NCBI GenBank assembly: GCA_023433615.1
Contig: JAEZCJ010000174.1
Coordinates: forward strand, 1-54,159
DNA: 54,159 nucleotides
Reading direction: 5' to 3'
Origin: Bacillota bacterium
GTDB lineage: Bacteria > Bacillota > Bacilli > Paenibacillales > Paenibacillaceae
The translations under genes were made by a program, and so were the position numbers. Below, in pieces: positions 41,102 to 49,980 of this stretch. Below the pieces are notes generated by a model that saw only the letters and a list, made by a program, of their open reading frames with translations, made no database searches and was not told the origin of the DNA. Position 1 is the first letter of the stretch; each line of letters begins with the position of its first letter.

Positions 41102-42592
41102 ATGGACACAACGTATCTGCTTGCGATCGATCAGGGAACGACAAGCTCTAGGGCGATCTTGTTCGACGGTCGCGGCAATATTGTGGCGAAGGCGCAGCAG
41201 GAGATCAAACAATATTACCCGCAGCCGGGCTGGGTCGAGCACAATGCCAATGAGATCTGGATATCCGTCCTCGGCGTGGCAGCCACGGCGCTGTCGGAGG
41301 CCGGCATATCGGCGAGCGAGATTGCGGGGATCGGCATTACGAATCAGCGCGAGACGACAGTCATATGGGATCGCCATACAGGCCGGCCGATCCATCATGC
41401 GGTCGTATGGCAATCGCGGCAGACGTCCGAGATCTGCGAAGCGTTGAAGGCGCGGGGGCTGGAGCCGCTGTTTCGCGAACGTACCGGACTGCTCATCGAT
41501 CCGTATTTTGCCGGGACGAAGGTGCGCTGGCTGCTCGATCATGTCGACGGCGCGCAGGAGAAGGCGGAGCGCGGCGACCTGCTGTTCGGCACGATCGATA
41601 CGTGGTTGATCTGGAATCTGACGGGCGGCGCCGTGCATGTGACCGACTACACGAATGCCTCGCGGACGCTGATGTATGATATCCATCGCTTGGATTGGGA
41701 CGATGAGCTGCTCGAGGCGCTCGGCGTGCCGCGCGCGATGCTGCCGGAGGTGCGATCGTCCTCGGAGGTGTACGGGCATACGGCAGCGCATCACGCTTGG
41801 GGCGCCAGCGTCCCGATCGCGGGAATAGCCGGTGATCAGCATGCCGCATTATTCGGGCAGGCTTGCTTCGAGAAGGGAATGGCCAAGAACACGTACGGAA
41901 CCGGCTGCTTCATGCTGATGAACACGGGCGACAAGGCCATAGCCTCCAAGCATGGTCTCTTGACGACGATCGCATGGGGGATAGGAGGCAAGGTCGAATA
42001 CGCGCTGGAAGGCAGCGTGTTCGTGGCAGGTTCCGCGATCCAATGGCTGCGCGACGGCCTGCGCATGATTAAGGCAGCATCGGATTCGGAGACGTATGCT
42101 GCCCGCGTCGAATCTTCGGAAGGCGTGTACGTCGTGCCGGCCTTCGTCGGCTTGGGGACGCCCTATTGGAACAGCGACGTTCGCGGGGCGATCTTCGGAC
42201 TGACGCGGGGGACGAGCAAGGAGCATTTCATCCGCGCGACGCTGGAGTCGCTGGCGTATCAGAGCAAGGATGTGCTCGATGCGATGGAGGAGGATGCTGG
42301 CGTGCGCCTTAAGGCGCTTCGCGTTGACGGCGGCGCTGCCTTGAACGGCCTCTTGATGCAGTTCCAGAGTGACTTGCTCGGCACGGTCGTCGAGCGGCCG
42401 TCCAATCACGAGACGACCGCGCTCGGCGCGGCCTATCTGGCGGGTCTCGGGGTCGGCGTCTGGAGCGGCCGAGAAGAGCTGGCTGCGCTGTGGCAGATGG
42501 ATCGGCGCTTCGAGCCGGCCATGGACGAAGCGCGGCGCAGCCGGTTATATGGCGGATGGCGACGAGCCGTGCAGGCGGCGATGGCATTCTGA
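41102..42592 (+). CDS. glpK: Glycerol kinase GlpK
   Basis: The enzyme phosphorylates glycerol to glycerol 3-phosphate with ATP. The 496-residue FGGY-fold protein has LAIDQGTTSSRAILFD at the N-terminus, ITNQRETTVIWDRHTGRP near residue 80, PYFAGTKVRWLLDHV near 134, the IAGDQHAALFGQ block near 243 and GGAALNGLLMQFQSDLLG in the C-terminal domain. All are characteristic of GlpK rather than other FGGY kinases. The histidine that the PTS phosphorylates in Firmicutes would lie near HTAAHHAWG, but I cannot fix it from sequence alone. GGGGAGG precedes the ATG. No glpF or glpD is adjacent; instead it follows a sugar-binding lipoprotein gene. Confidence 0.95.
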   Translation: MDTTYLLAIDQGTTSSRAILFDGRGNIVAKAQQEIKQYYPQPGWVEHNANEIWISVLGVAATALSEAGISASEIAGIGITNQRETTVIWDRHTGRPIHHAVVWQSRQTSEICEALKARGLEPLFRERTGLLIDPYFAGTKVRWLLDHVDGAQEKAERGDLLFGTIDTWLIWNLTGGAVHVTDYTNASRTLMYDIHRLDWDDELLEALGVPRAMLPEVRSSSEVYGHTAAHHAWGASVPIAGIAGDQHAALFGQACFEKGMAKNTYGTGCFMLMNTGDKAIASKHGLLTTIAWGIGGKVEYALEGSVFVAGSAIQWLRDGLRMIKAASDSETYAARVESSEGVYVVPAFVGLGTPYWNSDVRGAIFGLTRGTSKEHFIRATLESLAYQSKDVLDAMEEDAGVRLKALRVDGGAALNGLLMQFQSDLLGTVVERPSNHETTALGAAYLAGLGVGVWSGREELAALWQMDRRFEPAMDEARRSRLYGGWRRAVQAAMAF

Positions 42593-42768
42593 AATGTGCC
42601 GGTGCATTAGTTTGCAGGGTCCATTGCATGAAGTACAGTGGGCTGCCTTAAAGGACGGTTCTTGCAGTAGTTGGATTGCGCAGACTCCAACGGAAGCGAA
42701 TAGAATTGGCTTGAGCGGTGCAACCACGGACTTCCAACCCTCGTCAATATTGTACTGGGGGGATTGGT

Positions 42769-43278
42769 ATGCGGAAAATATGGCTGGCGGCGGCCGGGGC
42801 ACTGGTGTTCGTGACGGGCTGCGGATCGAAGGACGTTACGGAAGATAGGATGCCTGCGTCGATGCCGAGCGATTTCAACTTCTCCGTCAGCTATGGGTAC
42901 GGTGACAGGACGAAGAATGAAATCAACACTTATGCGGATACCGTCACCAAAGATCTCATCATGAACGGCGCAGCCTCTGCGAAGATCGCGTTAAGCGACG
43001 ACGAAATGCGAGAGATCTATGCGAAGATGATAGAGATGGATATGATGGCCGCGAAAAAGCTTCCGAAGAAAAACGGATGCTTCCAAACGCCAAGCAATGA
43101 AGAAAGTTGGAAAGTTACAGTCAACGGAGTGACGACATCCTTCACATGGACGGACGAATATTGCGTGATGACGGATGATGCAGATCAATTATTGGCATTA
43201 AGAAGATTCATCCACGGCATCGTCGAAGCCAAAGCGGCATACAAGGCATTGCCTGCTGCAGAAGGCGGCTATGATTGA
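42769..43278 (+). CDS. Small lipoprotein of unknown function
   Basis: GGGGGGA precedes the ATG at 42769. The 169-residue product has a lipoprotein signal with C18 in FVTGC, so it is anchored to the outer membrane face. The rest is soluble, with SFNFSVSYGYGDRTKNE-like beta stretches and two later cysteines (KNGCFQ and EYCVM) that could form a disulphide. I do not recognise the family. The gene is on its own, with a strong shared terminator after it. The 42593-42768 gap before it shows nothing else. Confidence 0.75.
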   Translation: MRKIWLAAAGALVFVTGCGSKDVTEDRMPASMPSDFNFSVSYGYGDRTKNEINTYADTVTKDLIMNGAASAKIALSDDEMREIYAKMIEMDMMAAKKLPKKNGCFQTPSNEESWKVTVNGVTTSFTWTDEYCVMTDDADQLLALRRFIHGIVEAKAAYKALPAAEGGYD

Positions 43279-43298
43279 TAGACGCGGGGAAAAGCCAT

Positions 43299-43346
43299 AA
43301 CGAAACAAGGGAGACAGGCAGCATGCCTAGTCTCCCTTGTTTCGTT
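43299..43346. terminator. Bidirectional terminator
   Basis: A perfect 18-bp stem, AACGAAACAAGGGAGACA-type arms at 43299-43316 and about 43330-43346, separates two convergent genes. Confidence 0.85.
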
Positions 43347-43355
43347 ACAGCCGTA

Positions 43356-46300
43356 TTATTCGATCATCAGAATCTCGCGGAGATCCGCTTCGGTTAACGT
43401 GGACAGCGCTTCCTGCCCCGGCTGGATCACTTCCTCGACGAGGCTCATCTTGCGCTGCTGGAGCTCGTACATCTTGTCCTCCACCGTTCCTTCGGCGACG
43501 AGCCGAATGACCTGCACGACGTTCTTCTGACCGATCCGGTGCGCGCGGTCCATCGCCTGCTGCTCGACGGCAGGGTTCCACCACAGGTCATACAGAATGA
43601 CCGTATCCGCGCCGGTCAGATTCAAGCCCGTTCCGCCTGCCTTCAGCGAGATCAGGAACAGGTCGCGCTCGCCGCCGTTGAATCGATTGCAGAGCTCGAC
43701 GCGTTCGGAGGGCGGCGTGCTGCCGTCCAAGTAGAAGAACGGCACGCCTTGCTCGCCGAGCGTCCGGCCGATCAAGCCGAGCATCTCCGTGAATTGAGAG
43801 AAGACGAGCAGCCGCTTGCCGGCGCTGCGGCATTCTTGTACCAGCTCGAGGAGTTGCTCGAACTTGGCGGAACTCCCCGTGTACCCTTCGACGAACAAGG
43901 CCGGGTGGCAGCAGAGCTGCCGAAGCCGCGTCAAACCGGCCAGAATCCGAATCCGATTCCTCCCCAAATCATCCTGCGCGAGATGCTGCAACGTCTCCTG
44001 CCGCAATTCCGCCAAGTATGCCGTGTAAAGCTTCTTCTGCTCCGGCAGCAACTCGGAGGCCTGGAGCGACTCGATCTTGTCCGGCAGCTCCCGCAGCACG
44101 TCCCGCTTCAAGCGGCGGAGCAAGAAAGGCCGGATCCGCTTCGCGACCGTCTCCCGCGAGAGCTCGGCGAACGCCTTGCGAGGCCCGAACAGCTCAGGGA
44201 ATACCGCATCGTAGATCGACCACAATTCCTCCATCCGGTTCTCGATCGGCGTACCCGAGAGCGCGAACTTGTTCCGGGCTTGGAGCGCCTTGACGGCCTG
44301 CGCGGTCTGGGTCGTATAATTCTTGAACATCTGGGCTTCATCGAGGATCAGCGTGTGGAAAGGATGGTCGATGTACGCGGCCAGATCCATGCGCAGCAGC
44401 GGGTAGGAGGTGATGATCACGTCTACGTCCAATCCGAGCTCCGAGTCCGAACCAGCAAGCGCGTCCAGACTGCCGTTCCCGCCGGCAGCGCGCTTCACGA
44501 GCCGCTTCCGCTCCACCTTGGTCCCGTCCGCGATGACCGAACGTACCTCGGGCGCGAAGCGCCGCAGCTCGTTCCGCCAGTTGTATACGAGCGAGGCCGG
44601 ACAGACGATCAACGCCGGCATCCGCTGCGCTCGAATCTCCGGCAGGACGGAGACGAGGAACGCGATGCCCTGAATCGTCTTGCCAAGACCCATGTCGTCC
44701 GCCAGAATGCCGCCGAAGCGATAATGCGCCAGCGCTTTCAGCCATTGGTAGCCATAGGCTTGGTAATCGCGCAGCACGCCGGACAAGCTGTCAGGGACGG
44801 CATAGTCCATATTATCCGGGCTGCGCAAGTTGTCGAGCAGCCGTCGGAGCGACTTGCCGAGCCTCACGGCAGATCCCGGTCCTCCAGCGTCCAAGAGATG
44901 CAGGCCGCGAACGGCCGGCACGCGCAGCATGCCGCCGTCCAGTGCCGGGTGGTGCATGCCCGTCTCGTTCATGATGCGGATGATCTCTTGGAAGTCTGCG
45001 CTCTCAAGCGGGACGAGCGCACCGCCCGGCAGCCTGTGGTAGCGCCGCTTCGCCGCAAGGGAGCGCACGAGCTCCCGAATCTCGTCCTCCGGAATGCCTT
45101 CCAGCTCGAACTTGAACTCGAGCCAGTCGGTTCGCTCATCGATGTCAGCCCGCACCTGCGGCTGCATCCCGGTCACGACCCTTGCCTTGACGGCGGTCGT
45201 TGCGAACACCTGCACGAGCTCCTCCAGCTGCGGCACGGTATGGTACAGGAAGTCGTACTCGCCTTCCTCTTCCTCCATGAAGTAGCCTTCCTCGGTCTTG
45301 GCGAAGCGGCTCTGGTCCATAAGCGCGAGAATGCGCTGCTCCTTCTCGCCGTCCCGCACGAGAATGCGGCCTTGTCCGCGGTCCCGAAGCGCCGCATCGA
45401 GCGGATTCACGACGATGTCCCCATATTGGAACTCCAGGCCGGCCAACAGCCGGTCGCGCACCCGATCCAGATACAGCCGAGCTTTCAGCGGCGTCTGCAC
45501 GATGCGATCCGCCACCGCTTGCTCGATCTTGACGCTGCCGAGCTTCATCAGACCCGGAATGACTTTCCCGATGAACGGCTCAACCTGCTCCGGCGGGATG
45601 AGGACGCGCCGGCCGCGCGCCGGCTCGAGCATCTGCTTCATCTCCGCCAGCCTGCGGCAGGCCTCGTCCGGAACGCGATGGAGCCGGCCGTCGGCGTAGA
45701 CGAATCCATAGCCTTCCATGACGAGCAGCTCGTCCAGTCCTTCAATGTCGAAGCTGCAGCCTGCAGCTTGCCCCGCGTCGTCGAAGGTGTATTGCAGCGG
45801 AAGCGGGTCGTCCGTCATCTGCAGCCCCGCATGAGTCTGCCGTCCATACTCGAATTGCACGTCGGCAGCTTGCTGTAGAAGGGGCAGCAGCGGCTCCCAC
45901 GCGTATGGCGGGATCGTCAGCAGCCGATCGCTCCCGGTCCGATTCCGCGTGAAGGTATTCGCGTAGCCCGAAGTCTCGCGATAGAGACGTTCATTGCGCA
46001 AGATGGCGATCAGCGTGCGCACGACGGCGTCATCCTCGGGGCTGAAGCGGAACCGTTCCGGCTCGTAGGCAAAATGCTTCGCAAATGCGATCGTCTGCCG
46101 TCCTTGAACCGCGTCGAGCAAATCCCGAATGCGCTGCACGATGTAGGTTCGCTGAGGACCCACCCGCATCTCGATCCCCAGCATATGCTTCTTGTACCCG
46201 TAAGGTATCGGACGCAGAATGAACGTCGTTCGCAGCTTCTCCCTTGCATCGAACCGGGAATAAGCGCCGCTCTTCAGCACCGTGCTGCCTTCGTCGAACA

Positions 46301-46679
46301 AATTCAAGAAGTCCTTGGCCAGCCTCTGGTCGACTGGGGACGCCTTCTCCTTGCCGCTGTCGCCTCTCCCGGGATCTCCCTCGGCACTGTCCGCTTGAAT
46401 CGCTGCCAATGCCGCGGCAATATGCCAGCAGAGATAACGGCCCGGCTTGACCGAGCAACTGCTGCACTCCGCATGCACGCTGCCGTCGCTGTCGATATCG
46501 ACCGTCACTTGGCTCTCGCCCTTCTCGTCCTGCACGACCGCTTCATAGAACGGCTCCTCGGCTTCGTGTTCCGCATGCAGCAGAACAACCTGCCCGGCGC
46601 TGCAGCAAGCCTCCCCTTGCTTATAGGCGCTTTCGCCGCACAATATTCTAATGTCCCCCGGGGTCAATCGCGTGCTCAT
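43356..46679 (-). CDS. SNF2-family DEAD/DEAH ATPase with SWIM zinc finger
   Basis: The protein has about 1107 residues if it starts at the ATG at 46679; an ATG at 46694 gives 1112 but abuts its GGAAGG directly. A SWIM zinc finger is near residue 72 (CSSCS, then CWH). A long middle region precedes the SNF2 motor: FGGILADDMGLGKTIQG (Walker A), ILDEAQMFKN (DEAQ box), LSGTPIENRMEELWSI, and the second lobe with VFSQFTEML, SLKAGGTGLNLTGAD and AMDRAHRIGQ. Such proteins move double-stranded DNA or remodel protein-DNA complexes. No restriction or defence partner is adjacent, so a housekeeping repair or transcription role is more likely. Confidence 0.93.
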   Translation of the reverse strand: MSTRLTPGDIRILCGESAYKQGEACCSAGQVVLLHAEHEAEEPFYEAVVQDEKGESQVTVDIDSDGSVHAECSSCSVKPGRYLCWHIAAALAAIQADSAEGDPGRGDSGKEKASPVDQRLAKDFLNLFDEGSTVLKSGAYSRFDAREKLRTTFILRPIPYGYKKHMLGIEMRVGPQRTYIVQRIRDLLDAVQGRQTIAFAKHFAYEPERFRFSPEDDAVVRTLIAILRNERLYRETSGYANTFTRNRTGSDRLLTIPPYAWEPLLPLLQQAADVQFEYGRQTHAGLQMTDDPLPLQYTFDDAGQAAGCSFDIEGLDELLVMEGYGFVYADGRLHRVPDEACRRLAEMKQMLEPARGRRVLIPPEQVEPFIGKVIPGLMKLGSVKIEQAVADRIVQTPLKARLYLDRVRDRLLAGLEFQYGDIVVNPLDAALRDRGQGRILVRDGEKEQRILALMDQSRFAKTEEGYFMEEEEGEYDFLYHTVPQLEELVQVFATTAVKARVVTGMQPQVRADIDERTDWLEFKFELEGIPEDEIRELVRSLAAKRRYHRLPGGALVPLESADFQEIIRIMNETGMHHPALDGGMLRVPAVRGLHLLDAGGPGSAVRLGKSLRRLLDNLRSPDNMDYAVPDSLSGVLRDYQAYGYQWLKALAHYRFGGILADDMGLGKTIQGIAFLVSVLPEIRAQRMPALIVCPASLVYNWRNELRRFAPEVRSVIADGTKVERKRLVKRAAGGNGSLDALAGSDSELGLDVDVIITSYPLLRMDLAAYIDHPFHTLILDEAQMFKNYTTQTAQAVKALQARNKFALSGTPIENRMEELWSIYDAVFPELFGPRKAFAELSRETVAKRIRPFLLRRLKRDVLRELPDKIESLQASELLPEQKKLYTAYLAELRQETLQHLAQDDLGRNRIRILAGLTRLRQLCCHPALFVEGYTGSSAKFEQLLELVQECRSAGKRLLVFSQFTEMLGLIGRTLGEQGVPFFYLDGSTPPSERVELCNRFNGGERDLFLISLKAGGTGLNLTGADTVILYDLWWNPAVEQQAMDRAHRIGQKNVVQVIRLVAEGTVEDKMYELQQRKMSLVEEVIQPGQEALSTLTEADLREILMIE

Positions 46680-46734
46680 CTTTGTCCGTTCCATCCTTCC
46701 GCATGCAGCATGCAGCTGTCCGTTCTATTTTTCC

Positions 46735-46763
46735 ATTGTACCAGATCCCTTGCTCCATAAGGA
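46735..46763 (-). promoter_or_regulatory. Extended -10 promoter of the SNF2 gene
   Basis: On the minus strand TGGTACAAT (TACAAT at 46735-46740) is an extended -10 box. The -35 hexamer 17 bases upstream (TCCTTA) is weak, as extended -10 promoters allow. Confidence 0.45.
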
Positions 46764-46902
46764 GAATTAGCCCGCTCAAGCCGGATAAGTGTGTTGTACT
46801 TCACAGCTTTACCCCGATGATGCGAGTAGACTGAGCGCACAAGGCGATACAGGCAGAACGAGGCGCATGGGCATGACCATGTCAAGGAAGGAATGATAGG
46901 AA

Positions 46903-48297
46903 ATGGCGATCATTGATCCTACGGTTATCGAGCACAACCACCAATCACAAGGAGCTGCCGCATCCGGCACAGTACCGCAAACAGCCGGCGACGGCTTCTC
47001 GCGCTCAGGTTTCATCCTTGCTGCTATCGGAAGCTCCGTCGGTCTCGGCAACATGTGGAAATTCCCATACATTACGGGCATGTACGGAGGCGCGGCGTTC
47101 TTCCTGCTCTTCATCGTCTGCCTCGTGCTCATCGGCCTGCCGATTCTGCTGGCGGAGCTGGCGATTGGTCGCGGAGGGCGGGGCGATACGTCATCCTCGT
47201 TCGATCGGCTGTCCCGCAATCGGATCTGGGGCAGGCTCGGCTTCCTCTCGGTGATCGGCGCCTTCATCATCATGTCATTCTATGCGGTCGTCGCAGGCTG
47301 GACGCTGCATTACACGGCCATCTCCTTCTCCGGATCGCTCTATGACGGCAGGGATTACGGCGCGATCTTTGCTTCGTTCACCAGCGGCTGGGTGCCGCTG
47401 TACTGGCAGTTCGCGGTCATGGTCATCTGCACGTTCGTGCTCTACAAGGGCATCTCCAAAGGAATCGAGGCGTTCAACAAGGTGCTGATCCCGCTGCTCG
47501 TCATCATCCTGATCGTGCTGATGGTGCGCGCGCTGACGCTGCCGAACGCGATGGACGGCGTGCGGTTCTTCCTTGAGCCGGACTTCTCGAAGCTGACGCC
47601 GCAATCCGCGCTGGTTGCGCTCGGCCATGCCTTCTTCTCCCTATCGCTCGGGATGGGCACGATGCTGACCTACGGCGCTTACGTCGATAAGAAGCAATCG
47701 CTGCCGACGGCCTCTTGGGCGATCGGCGCGGGCGATCTGCTGTATGCGCTGCTGGCCGGCCTCATCATCTTCCCGACGGCATTCTCGGTCGGCATGGAGC
47801 CGGGGCAGGGACCCGGACTCGTGTTCATGGCGCTGCCCGGCGCGTTCCAAGCGATGCCGTTAGGCGGATGGATCAGCGGCTTCTTCTTCATCGTGCTGGC
47901 CGTCGCCGCGCTCACGTCTGCCGTATCGATCCTTGAGGTGCCGGTCGCCTATGCCCGTACCAAGTGGAACTGGAGCAGGAACAAGGCCGTCGTATGGGTC
48001 GGGATCATCGTCTTTCTCGTGGGCATCCCGGCTGCGTTGTCGGTCGGAGGTCCGATGGGGGACGCAACGCTGATGGGCAAGACGTTCTTCGACTGGATGG
48101 ACTATCTGTCGGCTAACGTGCTGCTGCCGATCGGCGGCATGGTCGTGACCTTGTTCGCTGGTTATGCCTGGAAGCGCGCCGGCGAGGAAGCGGGGATCAG
48201 CGGCATGATCTATCGCGTCTGGATGATTATGCTGCGCTACGTGGCGCCGATCATCATCCTGCTGATCTTTCTTCACTCGGTAGGGCTGCTGGGCTAG
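46903..48297 (+). CDS. Sodium-dependent transporter, NSS (SNF) family
   Basis: The 464-residue inner-membrane protein has about eleven membrane segments. The first holds AAIGSSVGLGNMWKFPYI (about residues 40-57), the sodium and substrate site of LeuT-type transporters. LPILLAELAIGRGGRG near 84 and SLSLGMGTMLTYGAYV near 250 are further family blocks. NSS proteins in bacteria import amino acids or related amines with sodium. The substrate cannot be read here. The ATG at 46903 follows AAGGAAGGAATGATAGG. It stands alone, divergent from the SNF2 gene, followed by an Fnr-type promoter for the next gene. Confidence 0.93.
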   Translation: MAIIDPTVIEHNHQSQGAAASGTVPQTAGDGFSRSGFILAAIGSSVGLGNMWKFPYITGMYGGAAFFLLFIVCLVLIGLPILLAELAIGRGGRGDTSSSFDRLSRNRIWGRLGFLSVIGAFIIMSFYAVVAGWTLHYTAISFSGSLYDGRDYGAIFASFTSGWVPLYWQFAVMVICTFVLYKGISKGIEAFNKVLIPLLVIILIVLMVRALTLPNAMDGVRFFLEPDFSKLTPQSALVALGHAFFSLSLGMGTMLTYGAYVDKKQSLPTASWAIGAGDLLYALLAGLIIFPTAFSVGMEPGQGPGLVFMALPGAFQAMPLGGWISGFFFIVLAVAALTSAVSILEVPVAYARTKWNWSRNKAVVWVGIIVFLVGIPAALSVGGPMGDATLMGKTFFDWMDYLSANVLLPIGGMVVTLFAGYAWKRAGEEAGISGMIYRVWMIMLRYVAPIIILLIFLHSVGLLG

Positions 48298-48315
48298 TAA
48301 AAATCGGACCATGTT

Positions 48316-48358
48316 TGTGATGCATTTCACATACAAGAGCCGCATCGCGCGTTATGCT
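48316..48358 (+). promoter_or_regulatory. Fnr/Crp-type site and activator-dependent promoter
   Basis: TGTGATGCATTTCACA (48316-48331) is a perfect TGTGA-N6-TCACA site. TATGCT (48353-48358) is a -10 box with no -35. A start 7 bases after the -10 puts the site centre at -41.5, the class II activator position. Confidence 0.65.
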
Positions 48359-48407
48359 TCTAACAAGGGAAGTTCACGACCCGCATTAGATCAAGGAGGG
48401 ATTCGCA

Positions 48408-48917
48408 ATGAGACATCAATACTCGGACCAGTATCCCGTCGTTATAGGCCATCCGCTCTATCAGATGAACGAATCGATTCAGCGCCTGCAGGAAGAGCAC
48501 GTGCTGCTTAAAGAATCCTTGAACGAGCTGTATGCCATCGCGAAGTCGATCGGAAGGACGGAAGAGCCGATCACGTGGGTGTCCGCGCTTCGGACGCTCC
48601 GGGAGAAGACGATCGCTTACTTGGGAGAGTTGCATGAGCATGCCCGGTGGGAGGACGAGGAGCTGTTCCCGATGGTGCAGACGTATCTCGGCGAAGAACC
48701 GGAGCAATTCACCTTCATGGAACAGGAGCATGAGCTCGCGGAGCAGTATATCCAGGCATTCCTCGAGGCGTCGGAGCGTGCGCCGGTACGCAAGCATGAA
48801 GCGACGGAAATGGCCTCGTACCTGATGCAAGCCTACACGGTGCTGAACAACCATTTTCGCATGGAGGAAGAGGTCATTATCGCGCTGTGGGAGCGGGCAG
48901 ACGATTACGGCTACTAG
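48408..48917 (+). CDS. Hemerythrin-domain protein
   Basis: The 169-residue protein is a four-helix bundle with diiron ligands in family positions: HEHARWEDEELFPM near residue 72 (HxxxE), EQEHELAEQYI near 105, and NNHFRMEEEVI near 145. Hemerythrins bind oxygen or nitric oxide, or act as iron-sulphur repair helpers. GGAGGG precedes the ATG. An Fnr/Crp-type site at -41.5 suggests induction when oxygen is low or nitrosative stress occurs, which suits a diiron oxygen- or NO-binding protein. It has its own terminator. Confidence 0.9.
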   Translation: MRHQYSDQYPVVIGHPLYQMNESIQRLQEEHVLLKESLNELYAIAKSIGRTEEPITWVSALRTLREKTIAYLGELHEHARWEDEELFPMVQTYLGEEPEQFTFMEQEHELAEQYIQAFLEASERAPVRKHEATEMASYLMQAYTVLNNHFRMEEEVIIALWERADDYGY

Positions 48918-48944
48918 GCGCGCGAATAACGACGGCAGCGACAG

Positions 48945-48979
48945 CCCATCTTAGGGATACACCCTAAGGTGGGTTTTTT
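48945..48979 (+). terminator. Terminator of the hemerythrin gene
   Basis: CCCATCTTAGGG pairs with CCCTAAGGTGGG around ATACA, with one wobble, followed by TTTTTT. Confidence 0.9.
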
Positions 48980-49009
48980 CGACATTGCCTTAAGAAATTT
49001 GAAAAAGAT

Positions 49010-49038
49010 TGAAATCTATCGGCTGTTAGTTACGTATA
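49010..49038 (+). promoter_or_regulatory. Candidate ECF-sigma promoter of the TerC-family gene
   Basis: TGAAAT (49010-49015) and CGTATA (49033-49038) are 17 bases apart, close to the sigma-W type TGAAAC-N16-CGTA. TerC relatives of Bacillus subtilis (yce operon) are known members of ECF stress regulons. Confidence 0.4.
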
Positions 49039-49094
49039 ACTATTGCCGGCCAAGCTCACTTTATGAATAGCGCAGTGCCGGCTGATACTAACAG
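49023..49094. repeat. Nested inverted repeat before the TerC-family gene
   Basis: CTGTTAGT (49023-49030) pairs with ACTAACAG (49087-49094), and inside it GCCGGC (49045-49050) pairs with GCCGGC (49077-49082). It overlaps the candidate promoter and the start of the leader. Confidence 0.45.
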
Positions 49095-49117
49095 GGAGTC
49101 AGAGGGGAGATTTCACA

Positions 49118-49891
49118 TTGGATTCATTATGGTTAGAGTATGCATGGGCGTTGCTGATTCTAATCGGTCTGGAAGGCCTGCTGTCGGCCGATAACGCGCT
49201 GGTGCTGGCCGTCATCGCGAAGCATTTGCCGGAGGATCAGAGGAAAAAGGCGATCAACTACGGTATCATCATGGCCTTTGTTTTTCGGTTCGGGGCACTG
49301 TTCGCCATTTCCTTCATCGCCAACGTATGGCAGGTGCAGGCGATCGGCGCCGCTTATCTGCTGTATCTGGGCTTGAAGCACATCATTCAAGCGCGCTTCG
49401 GGAAGAAGAACGAGAATATTCGCAAGGACGACGAGAAGCAGGCCGCAGGCAAGGGTTTCTACCCTACTGTAGGTAAAATAGCGCTCGCGGACCTCGCCTT
49501 CGCGATCGATTCCATTCTGGCTGCGGTTGCGTTGGCACTCGGATTGCCGGATTCGCCGCTCGGCAACTTCGGCGGCATGGACGGCGGCAAATTCATCGTG
49601 GTCGTGCTCGGCGGAATCGCCGGCTTGATCTTGATCAAATACGCGGCTACCTGGTTCGTTCAGCTGCTGGCTCAACGTCCGGCGCTGGAGACGACGGCTT
49701 ATGCGATCGTCGCTTGGGTTGGGGTGAAGCTCGCGGTCATCACGCTTGCCCATGAAGATATCGCCGTGCTGGATCATGATTTCCCTCACAGCACGGGCTG
49801 GACCTCTGTCTTCTACATCGTCCTCGTGGCGATCGCGCTGATCGGCTGGTTCGCTCCGAGCAACAAGGCGGCCAAGGCAGGCAACGCATAA
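49118..49891 (+). CDS. TerC-family integral membrane protein
   Basis: The start is a TTG at 49118 with GAGGGGAG 7 bases upstream. The 257-residue protein has about seven membrane segments. It carries the TerC signature GLEGLLSADNALVLAV (residues 17-32) and the second acidic motif ADLAFAIDSILAAVAL near residue 127. These aspartates are thought to bind metal. Members (YceF, YkoY, YjbE) have been linked to manganese export and metal loading of secreted proteins. No yybP-ykoY riboswitch is visible upstream; instead there is an ECF-like promoter, which points to envelope stress control. A strong terminator follows. Confidence 0.92.
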   Translation: MDSLWLEYAWALLILIGLEGLLSADNALVLAVIAKHLPEDQRKKAINYGIIMAFVFRFGALFAISFIANVWQVQAIGAAYLLYLGLKHIIQARFGKKNENIRKDDEKQAAGKGFYPTVGKIALADLAFAIDSILAAVALALGLPDSPLGNFGGMDGGKFIVVVLGGIAGLILIKYAATWFVQLLAQRPALETTAYAIVAWVGVKLAVITLAHEDIAVLDHDFPHSTGWTSVFYIVLVAIALIGWFAPSNKAAKAGNA

Positions 49892-49910
49892 TCGAGCAAT
49901 GCAGCAGGAC

Positions 49911-49952
49911 AAGCCGGAGCGTTCTCCCCTGGCGGGGAAAGCTCCGGCTTTC
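49911..49952 (+). terminator. Terminator of the TerC-family gene
   Basis: AAGCCGGAGC (49911-49920) and GCTCCGGCTT (49941-49950) form a 10-bp stem with an inner CCCC/GGGG pair, followed by TCAT. Confidence 0.85.
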
Positions 49953-49980
49953 ATAATATTAGATCAGCCAGAAAATCTGG

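Noticed and set aside
43539..45878. 779-codon frame opposite the SNF2 gene
   Set aside because: Composition is the mirror of the SNF2 coding strand, with no motif or ribosome site.
43356..48297. Defence island built on the SNF2 helicase
   Set aside because: No nuclease, methylase or other defence partner is adjacent; the neighbours are a lipoprotein and a transporter gene.
48980..49117. yybP-ykoY manganese riboswitch before the TerC-family gene
   Set aside because: The conserved core of that riboswitch could not be found; the visible structure is a different inverted repeat.
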